DNA from: Pontiellaceae bacterium B12219
GTDB taxonomy: Bacteria > Verrucomicrobiota > Kiritimatiellia > Kiritimatiellales > Pontiellaceae
Assembly (NCBI GenBank): GCA_029432795.1
Contig: JARNMJ010000018.1
Span: 16,254 to 80,253, forward strand
DNA length: 64,000 nucleotides
Reading direction: 5' to 3'
Shown: positions 18,701 through 27,136 of the stretch, one piece after another
How positions within the stretch are numbered: the first letter of the stretch is position 1
Layout: every line of letters begins with the position of its first letter
Position numbers and translations under genes: made by a program
The notes under the pieces: generated by a model
What the model saw: the letters and a program-made list of their open reading frames with translations, nothing else
Databases searched by the model: none
What the model was told of the DNA's origin: nothing

Positions 18701-18929
18701 CATGGAAGCACTGGCATGGGGACAGGGTACGTATGAATCGTTGATCTATGACCCCTTTGTGGCTGCCGCACGAACAAGCACGAATGAAGATTGGGATCTC
18801 TACCTGCTCGATACCCATCCGATGGTCTATGGCGCATCCTATCGCTATCTGCTTGTTCGCTTCGGGCCGGATGGAGAGATGCTCAAAATTTACAACGTCG
18901 GAACCGTTAGCATTCCGCAAAAACCTTAA
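15768..18929 (+). CDS. Giant secreted fibronectin-III-like protein (1053 aa)
   Basis: Second gene of the cluster. The signal peptide ends near RSSDAQ. The body is a chain of beta-sandwich modules resembling fibronectin type III (for example LRWTVPDALRRLSLMQFGYNLYRMDYDF, VEISWDQDPDAAETHAYYVYRYDS, YWYTVRAIDDAACGPNLS). No catalytic motif, membrane anchor or sorting tail was recognised. The 9-bp gap after gene 1, with AGAGGA before ATG, supports co-translation. It probably forms a surface complex or filament with the flanking giant proteins; this is inference from context. Confidence 0.75.
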   Translation: MIGNNRFKSGLNAAALSVALAVTLLPRSSDAQNNQGLGNMIFTAGTVATDENGRDWAYLSWMATDLSMLLGVQYDIYAKPGDFDDPVPYQLKGTAQLHTDPQSITVLSGQAVNLGQDLSQLEDVMDQLFAEAVPAGDLTLGEKVAAVIDGSIEDTRMFQNIVFMSQAHPALTLALGRGFACRLDTEGITSFEIRDHNTGEIIGRISVEAGNPLILPAPGAMTQVYDTSPKGHLNIRLRWTVPDALRRLSLMQFGYNLYRMDYDFAVNHGYDGTPPGTALLQELAQANPQVKRVNNLPILPDEDAVEPNTYFFIDDNDGLSGGVPFVDGEQYVYFVTALDLLGRDGDVSDGFTAEACDRVAPRVPKDIRTRALYTFDEAENAIQSVEISWDQDPDAAETHAYYVYRYDSIASMQANAANEFAGRIAGPISRRDNVDRLLYTNVLSAADQDRTYWYTVRAIDDAACGPNLSLNSAPVHGGIHDWEGPEDQGDAGVSIYVQTLNCRADQFGSGPDVPDYDLELNCLRTNAGVEWVEFAYMPGEGTGQPNYTPAIFTGRHYFGDSPEVKVQVKLPEGHLTYYTIYCRVGNGMKTSDYVTAVGSVKGTGIANFVCGASYGYTDDSSEGPHITNTGLPYFPILQAEVPDGAGEYRFYRRVNNGPRTLIGQGETTNALVITESDEQAFIANGGTICYYYQFFDFNGNPGPMTLIDCIPMARAIALPVPVLNPIESSGTEMASPGMEAGWFCAPQGVERFEVAIHKASGTALLETFSPDLRDIENNGITNFANVMLDGSLTNLAFQTYMTGRVGANFGLPDQPEFLITAGIELGTEYILMVRATGPNGERGTWSEAQSFVWSPTLTPGPDVPWPARNLPPVEDAPFHPDIHAELLVPDGYDLLPNPVYQGINEPRIGIQIGSIPTQFILKPPSSSGIVINNIGDPSAYLYTNADGETVFPCVLYRVQVDSPQYPNVKGDMVQVSVLMEALAWGQGTYESLIYDPFVAAARTSTNEDWDLYLLDTHPMVYGASYRYLLVRFGPDGEMLKIYNVGTVSIPQKP

Positions 18930-18944
18930 CGACAGGAACGGGCT

Positions 18945-21900
18945 ATGATGAGGGCAATCAGGAATGAATTTAAACGCGCCGCTTTAATCGGCATCGTCGG
19001 TTGCACGGCAGCCATCTCACATGCGGGTTTTGTCTCGGAAACCGCAACGGAGTTCTTCACCACTGCGGATCTGAACGGCAACGGGTTCCCCGACATCGTC
19101 GTGGTGGATAAAGCCAGCGGCACGTTCCGCGCAGGATATCAGCTATCGGATCAGGTTTTCACCTGGTCGGAATCGCGCGGACTCGGAGCCACCAACATCA
19201 CCGGTCTGGCCACCGGCCCGATGCTCGATACCGGATTTGATGCCATTGCGGCCGCAACGCCCCTTCTCAACCGGGTTAATCTGGTCAAGGCGCTAAACGC
19301 AACCCAATCCACATTCCCGATTCCGGTGTTTGGAAATGAGTACGGCCCGGAAACCCTCGTTTCGCTCGAAATCGGCGGCGACACACCGGAAGCGGATCTC
19401 CTGGTGATCAATTCCATGAGCACCCCTTCCCCTTACCGACTGGAACAGATTCAGTCCCTCGGCAGCAGTTTTAACCCAGAGGTCGCCTATAGCATTTCCG
19501 ATGTTTGGAAACGCGGTAATGCCGTGGTGTTTAATAACTCCGATGTGGCAGCGGCATTCATGGATCGCAGCGTAAACGCCTTACGCATGTATGATTTTTC
19601 ATCGGGCTCGGTTAACCACCTGAATTCCAAGTTTTTCAGCGGTGCATTAACCGCCCCGGACTACTGCCCGATTTATCCCACGCCCGGCGGTTATGTCCAC
19701 CTCTTCGCCTGGGATACCGGAACCGCCAACTGCTATCGGTTCCAGATGACGACCGGTGAAAACTTTTCCGCACTGACCGCCGTCAACTTCGGTGCGCCCA
19801 TTGCTTCGGTTCATTCCATTCCCGCGGATGGAACGGATTGGCTCATCGTCATTTTCGCGGACGGATCGGCTAAAGTTTACAGCTATGACGGAATCCAGAA
19901 TCCAATCTTTCTTCAGAACCTTCCGCAACCGGCAACCGGTTTGGCCTATTCCGGAATCGTTCCCTCCGGAAACGATCAGTTTATGGCGCTGACGGCCGAT
20001 CCTGCAACCGGCCAATCGACCGCCTCCGAAAATTTTATTTTCGACAACGGGACCTTCACGAGTCTGGGCTCCCAGTCGCTGCCGGACGTAAAAAGCACAC
20101 GCGGCCGGGCCAACGTGTTCACATTCAAAAACGAGCCCTTTGTCAGTTCGAATCCCCAGCGATTACAGGCATTAGCTTCCGGTGACTGGTCTCGAAAAGG
20201 CGATCTAACGGGCAGCCCACTCAGCGTCGATGTTGAAGTTGAAACCGACCGGGGCTTGCCGCTCGGATTAGGCAATCGAAACGGAAGTCTGCTCGGATAT
20301 GCCGATTTGGATGCGGCCCACGTACTTGTTAATCAGGCCGGCGATTCCTTCTCCGTGCACAGCACCGAAGCCGCATTGGGCTATCAGGCAGCGGAAGCCT
20401 TTATTTCGCCCGCGCCGGGTCATTACCGAACCGGCATTCAAATCTCATTTTCCAACACGACCGGAGATGACATTTTTTACCGCGAAGCCGGTTCCAATGT
20501 CTGGAACCCCTACACACAGCCCATTCCTGTGTTTAAAAACTCCGAACTTCTGTTTTTTGCGCAACGCGATGGCGACATTGAACGCGGCCCCATTCAGACC
20601 GCAACCTACACCTTTGATGTGCCCCCCGAAAAACTTGATTCCGACGGCGACTCGATTCCTGACTATGTTGAACTGGCCAACGGACTCGATCCGCTGCAAA
20701 GCGGGCTCGATGGCGACGGCGATGGCTTTTCCGATTTGGAAGAATTGCTTGGCGGCTCCGATCCGACCGACCCGGCCAGCGTCCCCGTTCTTCCAATCCC
20801 GGGAACGTCCGGCCGCCTGGAACAACAAACAACATTTGATCTGCAGGTCACCCCCATCCCCTATGATGGAACGGCAGATACCGTCACCGCCTGCACAACC
20901 GGAACGGCCTTGCGCGTCTACAGCAGCTCCGGCTGGCAATATGCCTATGGCGTTGCTTCCAATCAGGTCGGAAGTGCCGATCCTTCCATTCTCTTCACCA
21001 ATCTTCCTTCAACCATTGAGTCGGGATTTTTCACGGTGCTGACCGAACGGCATTTCGCCATCGATACGCCCAACTGGAATAAGAACAGAGGCATTGAAAT
21101 GGCGGCTGTGCGCATCCCGCCTTCCATTACCGCACTGGAAGTAACGGCGCCCTATTCCGATACCGACATCTACACAGATGCCGGTCTATGGATCGATGCG
21201 GCATACTCCGCACTGACCAACAGCATCACCCCGAAAATCCTCACGGATTTGACGACGGAAGATGTTCTCACCGCTATGCTTGTTGAGCGGAAACTGATGG
21301 ATGAACTCTACGACGCCGCAGTGATTACCAATCGCTTAACCTCCCTCTTCCCGGCGCGACCTTCCGACCGGACCATGGACCGAGTTGCTGTTTCTGATTT
21401 GCTGTATTTAAGGAACAACACCAATCGGTCCTTTCTGCCGGAAACAGTAATTCAGGAAATCGGCACCTATGTAGGAAATGCCGGAAGCGCCGCCCTTCGG
21501 GCGCTGACCGAAGACCTGTATGATATCTGCAGCACGTATACCGATTCGAATCCCGGGGCCTACCCGCTTCCCATGACCGTGCTGCGGGACTTTCTATTGA
21601 CGGGCACTCTGCATTCCAACTATTGGAGCAAGCTCCCCGCATTAACCGCGCCTCAGCTTTCCGCCATCCACACCGATGCCATGAATGCCTTGGATCTTGT
21701 GAATGCACGACCGATTGAAAACCTGATGCTCGAAGTACGCGAAGGCTCCTTCACCAATACCTGCCCGGTTTTATGGACCGGAAGTAACCTGGCAAAAAGT
21801 CTGTACGATGCAGCGGGCCGGCCCTATATCATGCCCTTCTCTTTCGAGCTCGGTATCGGTGCCACGGTGCAGGCGCAGGGTTTCACCGATGTTGCCTGGA

Positions 21901-22379
21901 ACCGCGTGCCGGGAACAGATCCGGTTCAAATCATCAGCCTCAGTCTCACGGCGGTCCCCGTTTCTTCCGATCTCGATGCCGATGGCAACCTGTTGCCGGA
22001 TGCCTTTGAAAATACCGTACTTCAAGGAACCGGAAACGTGGCCCATCAGGATTCCGATTCAGATGGCTACAGCGATCTGCAGGAATATCTCGACGGCACC
22101 GACCCCGGCGATTCCCTGAGTGTTCCTTCGGGACCGATTGCCGATCTCAGTCCGCCGGAAATTTTCATCACCTCACTCGGGGCGGATCAGGTCCAATTGG
22201 ATGTGCAGTGGCCGGCGGCCTATGCCGCTTCCTTCAGATTTTCGGTTATCTATTCAGACAACCTCGCTGATGCCGGATTCTCAGCAGTCGATGAGCTGAA
22301 CCCCGGCGCACTGAGCACCGTGCTGAATACCTCCTCATCCGACGCCCGCTTTTTCAAAATCGGAATCAGCCTGCGCTAG
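18945..22379 (+). CDS. Giant secreted protein with FG-GAP-like and calcium-binding repeats (1144 aa)
   Basis: Third gene of the cluster, 15 bp downstream, with AGGAA before the start. Signal peptide about 1-27 (SHA-GF). The N-terminal half resembles FG-GAP/VCBS beta-propeller repeats (ADLNGNGFPDIVVVDKASG). Two thrombospondin-3-like Asp-rich calcium-binding runs follow: DSDGDSIPDYVELANGLDP with DGDGDGFSDLEELLGGSDP, and later DLDADGNLLPDAFEN with DSDSDGYSDLQEYLDGTDP. The C-terminus is a beta-sandwich ending RFFKIGISLR, a style common at the ends of PVC secreted proteins. Calcium-dependent extracellular stability is expected; the specific role is unknown. Confidence 0.78.
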   Translation: MMRAIRNEFKRAALIGIVGCTAAISHAGFVSETATEFFTTADLNGNGFPDIVVVDKASGTFRAGYQLSDQVFTWSESRGLGATNITGLATGPMLDTGFDAIAAATPLLNRVNLVKALNATQSTFPIPVFGNEYGPETLVSLEIGGDTPEADLLVINSMSTPSPYRLEQIQSLGSSFNPEVAYSISDVWKRGNAVVFNNSDVAAAFMDRSVNALRMYDFSSGSVNHLNSKFFSGALTAPDYCPIYPTPGGYVHLFAWDTGTANCYRFQMTTGENFSALTAVNFGAPIASVHSIPADGTDWLIVIFADGSAKVYSYDGIQNPIFLQNLPQPATGLAYSGIVPSGNDQFMALTADPATGQSTASENFIFDNGTFTSLGSQSLPDVKSTRGRANVFTFKNEPFVSSNPQRLQALASGDWSRKGDLTGSPLSVDVEVETDRGLPLGLGNRNGSLLGYADLDAAHVLVNQAGDSFSVHSTEAALGYQAAEAFISPAPGHYRTGIQISFSNTTGDDIFYREAGSNVWNPYTQPIPVFKNSELLFFAQRDGDIERGPIQTATYTFDVPPEKLDSDGDSIPDYVELANGLDPLQSGLDGDGDGFSDLEELLGGSDPTDPASVPVLPIPGTSGRLEQQTTFDLQVTPIPYDGTADTVTACTTGTALRVYSSSGWQYAYGVASNQVGSADPSILFTNLPSTIESGFFTVLTERHFAIDTPNWNKNRGIEMAAVRIPPSITALEVTAPYSDTDIYTDAGLWIDAAYSALTNSITPKILTDLTTEDVLTAMLVERKLMDELYDAAVITNRLTSLFPARPSDRTMDRVAVSDLLYLRNNTNRSFLPETVIQEIGTYVGNAGSAALRALTEDLYDICSTYTDSNPGAYPLPMTVLRDFLLTGTLHSNYWSKLPALTAPQLSAIHTDAMNALDLVNARPIENLMLEVREGSFTNTCPVLWTGSNLAKSLYDAAGRPYIMPFSFELGIGATVQAQGFTDVAWNRVPGTDPVQIISLSLTAVPVSSDLDADGNLLPDAFENTVLQGTGNVAHQDSDSDGYSDLQEYLDGTDPGDSLSVPSGPIADLSPPEIFITSLGADQVQLDVQWPAAYAASFRFSVIYSDNLADAGFSAVDELNPGALSTVLNTSSSDARFFKIGISLR
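20492..20506. repeat. TTCCARNNNYTGGAA palindrome
   Basis: Perfect core, centre ATGTC. In giant gene 3, read in the rare frame S-N-V-W-N. Confidence 0.75.
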
Positions 22380-22413
22380 TTGACAATGCCCTCGGGAGGT
22401 CTATGATCCGTGA

Positions 22414-24162
22414 ATGGACACCTCGAGTATAACAGGATTGATCTTCGGCTTACTGGGCGGGCTTGCTCTCTTTATTTTCGGCATGCGGACCATGAGCGAG
22501 GGGCTCTCAACCGCCCTGGCCGACGATATACGTCCCCTGCTCGGCAAAGTTACCCGCAATCGGCTGGCGGGACTGGGACTCGGGACGCTGATTGGCGGAC
22601 TGATTCAAAGCAGCGCATCCATCGTGTTATTCATCGGCTTCATCAATGCCGGGCTGATGACGCTGGCCCAATCCATCGGCCCGATTCTCGGCGCAAACAT
22701 CGGCACGACTCTTTCCGTTCAGTTGATTTCCTTCAAGCTGAGCGACTATTGCCTGCCCGCCATTTTCACCGGGTTGGTTCTCCATCTGGTTGCCCGGAAA
22801 CAGAAACTGAAATACGGCGGACAGGCCATGCTCGGCTTTGGCCTGCTGTTCCTCGGTATGGTTTTCATGGGCGATTCCATTAAACCACACCGCGAACTGT
22901 TCGAACCCTGGCTGGCACATCTCAGCGGATCAACCCTCCGCGGACTCATCACCGGCACGCTGGTAGCGGCTTTGATCACCGGTGTAATCCAGAGCAGCGG
23001 GGCCGTCATCGGAATGGGCTTTGCCATGATTTCCGCCGGAGCGATTACCGATTTCGAAGGCATCTTCCCCATCATCATCGGTGCCAACGTCGGAACCTGT
23101 GTGACCGGACTGCTCGGCAGTATTGGAACCACGATCGACGCCCGGCGTGCCGCCATCACCCATTTGCTCTTCAACCTGATCAGCACAACCCTGGCCATTA
23201 TCGCCTCCCCGCTGTTTTATCGCTTCATTCCGGCCACCTCTGACGACCTGATCCATCAGGCTGCCAATGCCGGCACGATCAAAATGACGCTCACCGCCCT
23301 GCTCATGCTGCCTTTTGCTCCAAGACTTGGAAAAATCGTAACCAAACTCGTTCCTTCAAAAAGAGAACAACCGGAGTCGAGTTATCTTGATAATCAACTC
23401 CTCAACCGGCCCGAACTGGCTATTTTTGCGTGTTTGAAAGAGCTTCAGCGTACCGTCCGGATTTGTGCTGAGAGCCTGCATTTGGCCGCAGAAGAGTTCA
23501 TTCAGCACGACCATAAACGGGCCAAATTGATTTCGGTGAATGAAAACAGTGTGAACACCATTAAACTGACTTTGCGCATCTATTTAACAGGCCTGACCAA
23601 ACAATACCTTTCCAAACGCCAGTCTATTCTCATTCAGCATATCGACCGGTGTATGTCGGATGTTGAACGCGTCGGCGACCACGTCGCGAATTTATCGGAC
23701 ATTGCCAAACGGCAACGCTCCATTTCTTCGGCGCGCTTCGGTCCCGATGCCATTGAAGACTGGCTTTCCATTCACCGGGCCATTGAGGAACTGCTGGCCA
23801 AAGTGATTGAATCGCTCGATCCGGAAAAAGCCGACTTCCAGGAAACCGCCAAACAGATTATTGAATTGCAGGAACGCTATGTGAAAACGGCAATCCACGT
23901 CCGCAACGCCCATTTCCAGCGTTTGGAAAACAAAGAGGTCACCCCGATTGCCGGCATGCTTTTCAATGATTACCTTTCCAATTTCCTGCGTATTACCAAA
24001 CATGTCAAAAACATCGCCCTGGCCGAACAGCAACCGCAGTTCTGGCTCAAACGCGACAAGCTGCACAAAATCATGTCTCATGAAGCCCCCGGCTACACGG
24101 TGCCGGATGACATCAATCCCAAAGATTATCTCGATCGGCTGCAATCGGACAATTATCGGTAG
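22414..24162 (+). CDS. Na+/phosphate cotransporter family protein (NptA/YjbB type, PhoU-like tail)
   Basis: A 582-residue membrane protein. Two inverted Na/Pi repeats carry the hallmark QSSAS (Gln65) and QSSGA (Gln193) motifs, each followed by GANIGTT / GANVGTC. About eight membrane helices precede a cytosolic PhoU-like helical domain (about 335-560). It imports or exports inorganic phosphate with sodium. It begins 34 bp after giant gene 3 with GGGAGGT about 13 bp ahead of the ATG, so it may belong to the same transcript. Its TAG stop is supplied by the GTAG head of a REP-like element. Confidence 0.9.
   Translation: MDTSSITGLIFGLLGGLALFIFGMRTMSEGLSTALADDIRPLLGKVTRNRLAGLGLGTLIGGLIQSSASIVLFIGFINAGLMTLAQSIGPILGANIGTTLSVQLISFKLSDYCLPAIFTGLVLHLVARKQKLKYGGQAMLGFGLLFLGMVFMGDSIKPHRELFEPWLAHLSGSTLRGLITGTLVAALITGVIQSSGAVIGMGFAMISAGAITDFEGIFPIIIGANVGTCVTGLLGSIGTTIDARRAAITHLLFNLISTTLAIIASPLFYRFIPATSDDLIHQAANAGTIKMTLTALLMLPFAPRLGKIVTKLVPSKREQPESSYLDNQLLNRPELAIFACLKELQRTVRICAESLHLAAEEFIQHDHKRAKLISVNENSVNTIKLTLRIYLTGLTKQYLSKRQSILIQHIDRCMSDVERVGDHVANLSDIAKRQRSISSARFGPDAIEDWLSIHRAIEELLAKVIESLDPEKADFQETAKQIIELQERYVKTAIHVRNAHFQRLENKEVTPIAGMLFNDYLSNFLRITKHVKNIALAEQQPQFWLKRDKLHKIMSHEAPGYTVPDDINPKDYLDRLQSDNYR
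23914..23928. repeat. TTCCARNNNYTGGAA palindrome
   Basis: Perfect core, centre GCGTT. In the PhoU-like tail of the Na/Pi transporter, read as F-Q-R-L-E. Confidence 0.8.
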
Positions 24163-24231
24163 GGACGGTTCGACGAACCGTCCACCGCAACATCACTCAA
24201 CCGTGCGGCGCTTTCATCGAAAGCGCCCTAC
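24159..24231. repeat. BIME-like element (two inward-facing REP units), copy 1
   Basis: The left unit is GTAG plus a perfect palindrome (GGACGGTTCG, A, CGAACCGTCC). The right unit, on the opposite strand, is a palindrome (GGCGCTTTC, ATC, GAAAGCGCC) plus CTAC. The GTAG foot gives the stop codon of the Na/Pi gene. Both hairpins recur exactly at 25113-25203 with a different, longer spacer. Confidence 0.8.
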
Positions 24232-24278
24232 CCGGAATAGTATACCGGAAAAGTCCTGTTTCTTGATCCTGATCATGT

Positions 24279-24293
24279 TTCCAGTCGCTGGAA
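24279..24293. repeat. TTCCARNNNYTGGAA palindrome
   Basis: Perfect core, centre GTCGC. The arms extend to GTTTCCAG/CTGGAAAC. Intergenic, 39 bp ahead of the DUF1858 gene. Confidence 0.8.
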
Positions 24294-24331
24294 ACCGGCA
24301 AGGTGACTCCAATATTTAACAAGGAGCACCT

Positions 24332-24559
24332 ATGAATTTACCACCGGAAATCGGCGAAAAAGCCATCAACAAAGTCATGGAACAACATCCCGCCATTGGA
24401 AAAATACTGGCTAAACATGACATCGGCTGCACCACCTGCGGCGTGGGCATCTGCCTCGTGAAAGATGTTGTCGGTATTCATGCCCTCGGCGATGAAGCCG
24501 AAGCGCAGGTGGAACGCGAAATTATTGCCTATTTGAATCAATTGGCCGTTGCGGTCTGA
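24332..24559 (+). CDS. DUF1858 (ScdA N-terminal type) small protein
   Basis: A 75-residue protein with the DUF1858 pattern: short helices (AINKVMEQHPAIGKILAKHD) followed by a Cys cluster GCTTCGVGIC (Cys33, Cys36, Cys41). In ScdA/RIC di-iron proteins this domain is fused to a hemerythrin domain and takes part in Fe-S cluster repair under nitric oxide or peroxide stress. Here the two are separate adjacent genes, which supports a joint role. Strong AAGGAG ribosome site. Confidence 0.8.
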   Translation: MNLPPEIGEKAINKVMEQHPAIGKILAKHDIGCTTCGVGICLVKDVVGIHALGDEAEAQVEREIIAYLNQLAVAV

Positions 24560-24573
24560 AAAGGAGTTGAACC

Positions 24574-25116
24574 ATGAGCGAAAATGTCACCCAGGTTATG
24601 ATGAATGAGCACCAACTTATTTTACGCATGATTTCATTGGTTGAAAAAAATACGGAAAAGATGGAAGCCGGCTCTTTCGAGGATTGGAACTTTTACCGCG
24701 ATGCCATCGATTTTGTGCGCAACTACGCCGACCGCTTTCATCACGCCAAAGAAGAAGAGGTCTTATTTGTTGAACTGGTCAAAAACGGGATGCCCGAAAA
24801 AAATTCCCCGATCGAAGCCATGCTGATGGAGCACGATCTGGGCCGCACCTACATTAAAAACCTGGAAGAAGCGGTTTTAAAATCCATCCAGGGGTTGGAA
24901 GGGCAGCTGCCGGTCATCGCCGAGAATGCCAAAGGCTATGCCGCCCTCTTGCGCGGACACATCCAGAAAGAAGATCAGATTCTCTATCCGCTCGCCGAAC
25001 GCGTGCTTCCCGAAACCATCCGTTCCCGCATGACTGAAGCCTATGAAAAAGCCACCGATCCCGAAGTAGAAAAACGATATGCCGCGATGGTGGAACAGTA
25101 TGAGGCAAACTGGTAG
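24574..25116 (+). CDS. Hemerythrin-domain protein (RIC/YtfE-like)
   Basis: A 180-residue four-helix di-iron protein. Predicted ligands are His13, His56/His57, Glu61 or Glu62, His87, His129 and Glu133 (motifs NEHQ, FHHAKEEEVLF, MEHD, RGHIQKEDQILYP). It follows the DUF1858 gene by 14 bp with a strong AAGGAG site, so the pair reconstructs the usual two domains of Fe-S-repair di-iron proteins; oxygen or NO binding is an alternative. The TAG stop comes from the second BIME copy. Confidence 0.85.
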   Translation: MSENVTQVMMNEHQLILRMISLVEKNTEKMEAGSFEDWNFYRDAIDFVRNYADRFHHAKEEEVLFVELVKNGMPEKNSPIEAMLMEHDLGRTYIKNLEEAVLKSIQGLEGQLPVIAENAKGYAALLRGHIQKEDQILYPLAERVLPETIRSRMTEAYEKATDPEVEKRYAAMVEQYEANW

Positions 25117-25203
25117 GGACGGTTCGACGAACCGTCCGCGCGCGTGCAGAGCCCGGCCAGGAAACCATTCAGCCGGGCGGCGCTTTCATCGAAAGCGCCC
25201 TAC
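25113..25203. repeat. BIME-like element, copy 2
   Basis: Same paired hairpins as copy 1 (left stem 25117-25137, right stem 25179-25199), with a 41-bp instead of 23-bp spacer. It fills the gap between the convergent hemerythrin and UDP-sugar pyrophosphorylase genes. Confidence 0.8.
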
Positions 25204-25208
25204 CGCAT

Positions 25209-27038
25209 TTAGGCTTCAACCACGTATTCGCCGGGTTCGTTGAATTCGTAAACAGCCGCACCTTTATTCACGAAGTTGTAGCCGCGGATTTTGAGGAATT
25301 CCGGAACATCGCTGTCGGGTGCCCGCTCCTCGCCGGTCAGCTCAACCAGCTCAAAACCTTCATTCTCGAAGGCGCCTTTCACGGTCACTTTCGCGCCATC
25401 ACAGGCTTTAACCACCAGCGCCGATTTTCCGGACAGCTGTACATTATCCAGCGTGATGTCAGCGCCATCGACGATCAACGTGGCTTCGTCGGAGATGGAG
25501 CCGCCGGACACTTTATCGCAGCCCTCATCCAGCGTCATCGCAAAGGACGGACGCAAAATCACTTTCGGACCGAGCGTGAACGGCACACCCAGAATCATTT
25601 TCTGCTCAGCTTCCTCCACCTTCATTCCGGCCACATCAAGACGCGCACGCCCAGCCGCATAGAAATCATTCTCAGCTGTGGCACTGGCATCGGCCGGTCC
25701 ACCGGAGGCAATTTTCGCGGCGGCATCGACCACATTGTTTTTATTCGGCGAGAAACTCCAGAACCGGCTGAAGATCGTAACCCCCACCTTTTCCGATTCC
25801 CCAAACAGCTTCGGCAGATCCTGCATCATGGTTTCCAAACGCGTCGGTTTTTTGAAAGCAGTCTTGGTTTCGTCCGTATATTTCGGGTTCACAAATTCCG
25901 CAATAATCCCCTTCGAGGCTTCAAGAATTTTAACATAGGATTCCATGCGGATTACGAGCGTATTGCAGTTGCCCGGGAACATCGAAAACCCGGATTCATC
26001 GGCAACATCGCCTTCCGGGCTGATGGTGGCGCGCAGCAGCGGATCCAACTGATTATATTCCACATTCAGGGTGAACTCTTTTCCGTTCCCGACCAGTCGC
26101 GCCAATCCGCCGACGGCTTCGCCGGGCACACGGTTGATCGCCAGCGAGTTGAAGTCGTAGCCTTTTTCAACCGACACGCCGATTGCAGACGGAAGCGTGT
26201 TAAAACTCGGCCCGTTGGTGTCCTGGATGAACATCAGGTGTTCAATGCCTTCGCGCTGCAGTTTGGCCGCAAGACCGCTGGTGTACAGCAGCATGTGAAT
26301 ATCGCCATGACCATGCGGTTTCAGAATCAGTTCATACTTATCTTCAAGTGCAAGGGTTCCGCTGTTGTCGGCAATGGCCGGAACGAGCTCCTGTTGGAGG
26401 ATATGCACCTGATCGCGGCTCAGACCGAAATAGTTATTGGCTTCCAGCGATTCGATGGTTTTCGGGCCGGTATCCTGCGAAACCATGATGACAAAGGGAA
26501 CCGGGCGTTTGGATTCCGAACGGGCCTGCATAGCAAGCAGGTTGTCGGCATAGTGTTTCAGGTAGGTGGTATTTTCGAGCACTTCAACCGCGATATCCAG
26601 TTTGATGCCATTATAGCCCAGCCGCTCTCCCAGCCCGCCCGCTACCAGCACCATACCCACTTTATCAAAGTGCGTTGCGCCGATGGCTTCGTATTTTTCA
26701 AACTCGGCCGTGAACTCGGTCAGATCAACGGTATCCGGTTTTTCCGGCGTCAGGCCTTCAAACGGATTGGCCCCGGCTTTGGATTCGGCCAGCAGTTTCC
26801 GGGCATTGGCAATATATCCGGCGAGCCCGCCCGGGTAATTCCCGTTAATTTTCACCAGCGAATCGAGAAATTCTTTTTTCTTTTCTTCATTGATACCCGG
26901 CTCGTCCCAACCTGCAAAAAGGTGAGCCTGACCATCGTCGACTAACGCCTGGATCAACTCTTTCTGATCGTCATTAAAATTATTCCAGTTGGACGAGAGT
27001 CCCACCAGTTCCATGCTTTCCTCAAATGTTGGTCTCAT
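25209..27038 (-). CDS. UDP-sugar pyrophosphorylase, plant/protist-like
   Basis: A 609-residue nucleotidyltransferase that makes UDP-sugars from UTP and sugar-1-phosphates. The GT-A-like core has the nucleotide loop LVAGGLGERLGYNGIK (about 131-146), KPHGHGDIHMLLYTSG, FPGNCNTLVIRMESY and the KPTRLETMMQDLPK block. These match the broad-specificity UDP-sugar pyrophosphorylases (USP) of plants and protists better than bacterial GalU. The C-terminal left-handed beta-helix-like part (VTIFSRFWSFSP, then ILRPSFAMTLDEGCDKV) also fits. Its promoter lies beyond the terminator at 27.1 kb. It probably supports salvage of sugars freed from polysaccharides. Confidence 0.85.
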   Translation of the reverse strand: MRPTFEESMELVGLSSNWNNFNDDQKELIQALVDDGQAHLFAGWDEPGINEEKKKEFLDSLVKINGNYPGGLAGYIANARKLLAESKAGANPFEGLTPEKPDTVDLTEFTAEFEKYEAIGATHFDKVGMVLVAGGLGERLGYNGIKLDIAVEVLENTTYLKHYADNLLAMQARSESKRPVPFVIMVSQDTGPKTIESLEANNYFGLSRDQVHILQQELVPAIADNSGTLALEDKYELILKPHGHGDIHMLLYTSGLAAKLQREGIEHLMFIQDTNGPSFNTLPSAIGVSVEKGYDFNSLAINRVPGEAVGGLARLVGNGKEFTLNVEYNQLDPLLRATISPEGDVADESGFSMFPGNCNTLVIRMESYVKILEASKGIIAEFVNPKYTDETKTAFKKPTRLETMMQDLPKLFGESEKVGVTIFSRFWSFSPNKNNVVDAAAKIASGGPADASATAENDFYAAGRARLDVAGMKVEEAEQKMILGVPFTLGPKVILRPSFAMTLDEGCDKVSGGSISDEATLIVDGADITLDNVQLSGKSALVVKACDGAKVTVKGAFENEGFELVELTGEERAPDSDVPEFLKIRGYNFVNKGAAVYEFNEPGEYVVEA

Positions 27039-27100
27039 TGAAAAATCCCTCGGTTAATTTAAAGAATTTTATCATGCAAAGATGGCTTCCTCTTAGCCAT

Positions 27101-27131
27101 AAAAAAGGCGTTGGAATTCGCGACCAGCGCC
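27101..27131 (-). terminator. Rho-independent terminator
   Basis: Minus-strand stem GGCGCTGG/CCAACGCC (one wobble) with a 9-base loop, followed by six T. It ends the sugar-porter remnant just ahead of the pyrophosphorylase gene. Confidence 0.75.
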
Positions 27132-27136
27132 TGTGC

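Noticed and set aside
20791..20805. TTCCAATCCCGGGAA as a further perfect palindrome site
   Set aside because: One of the ten fixed bases differs; counted only among near matches.
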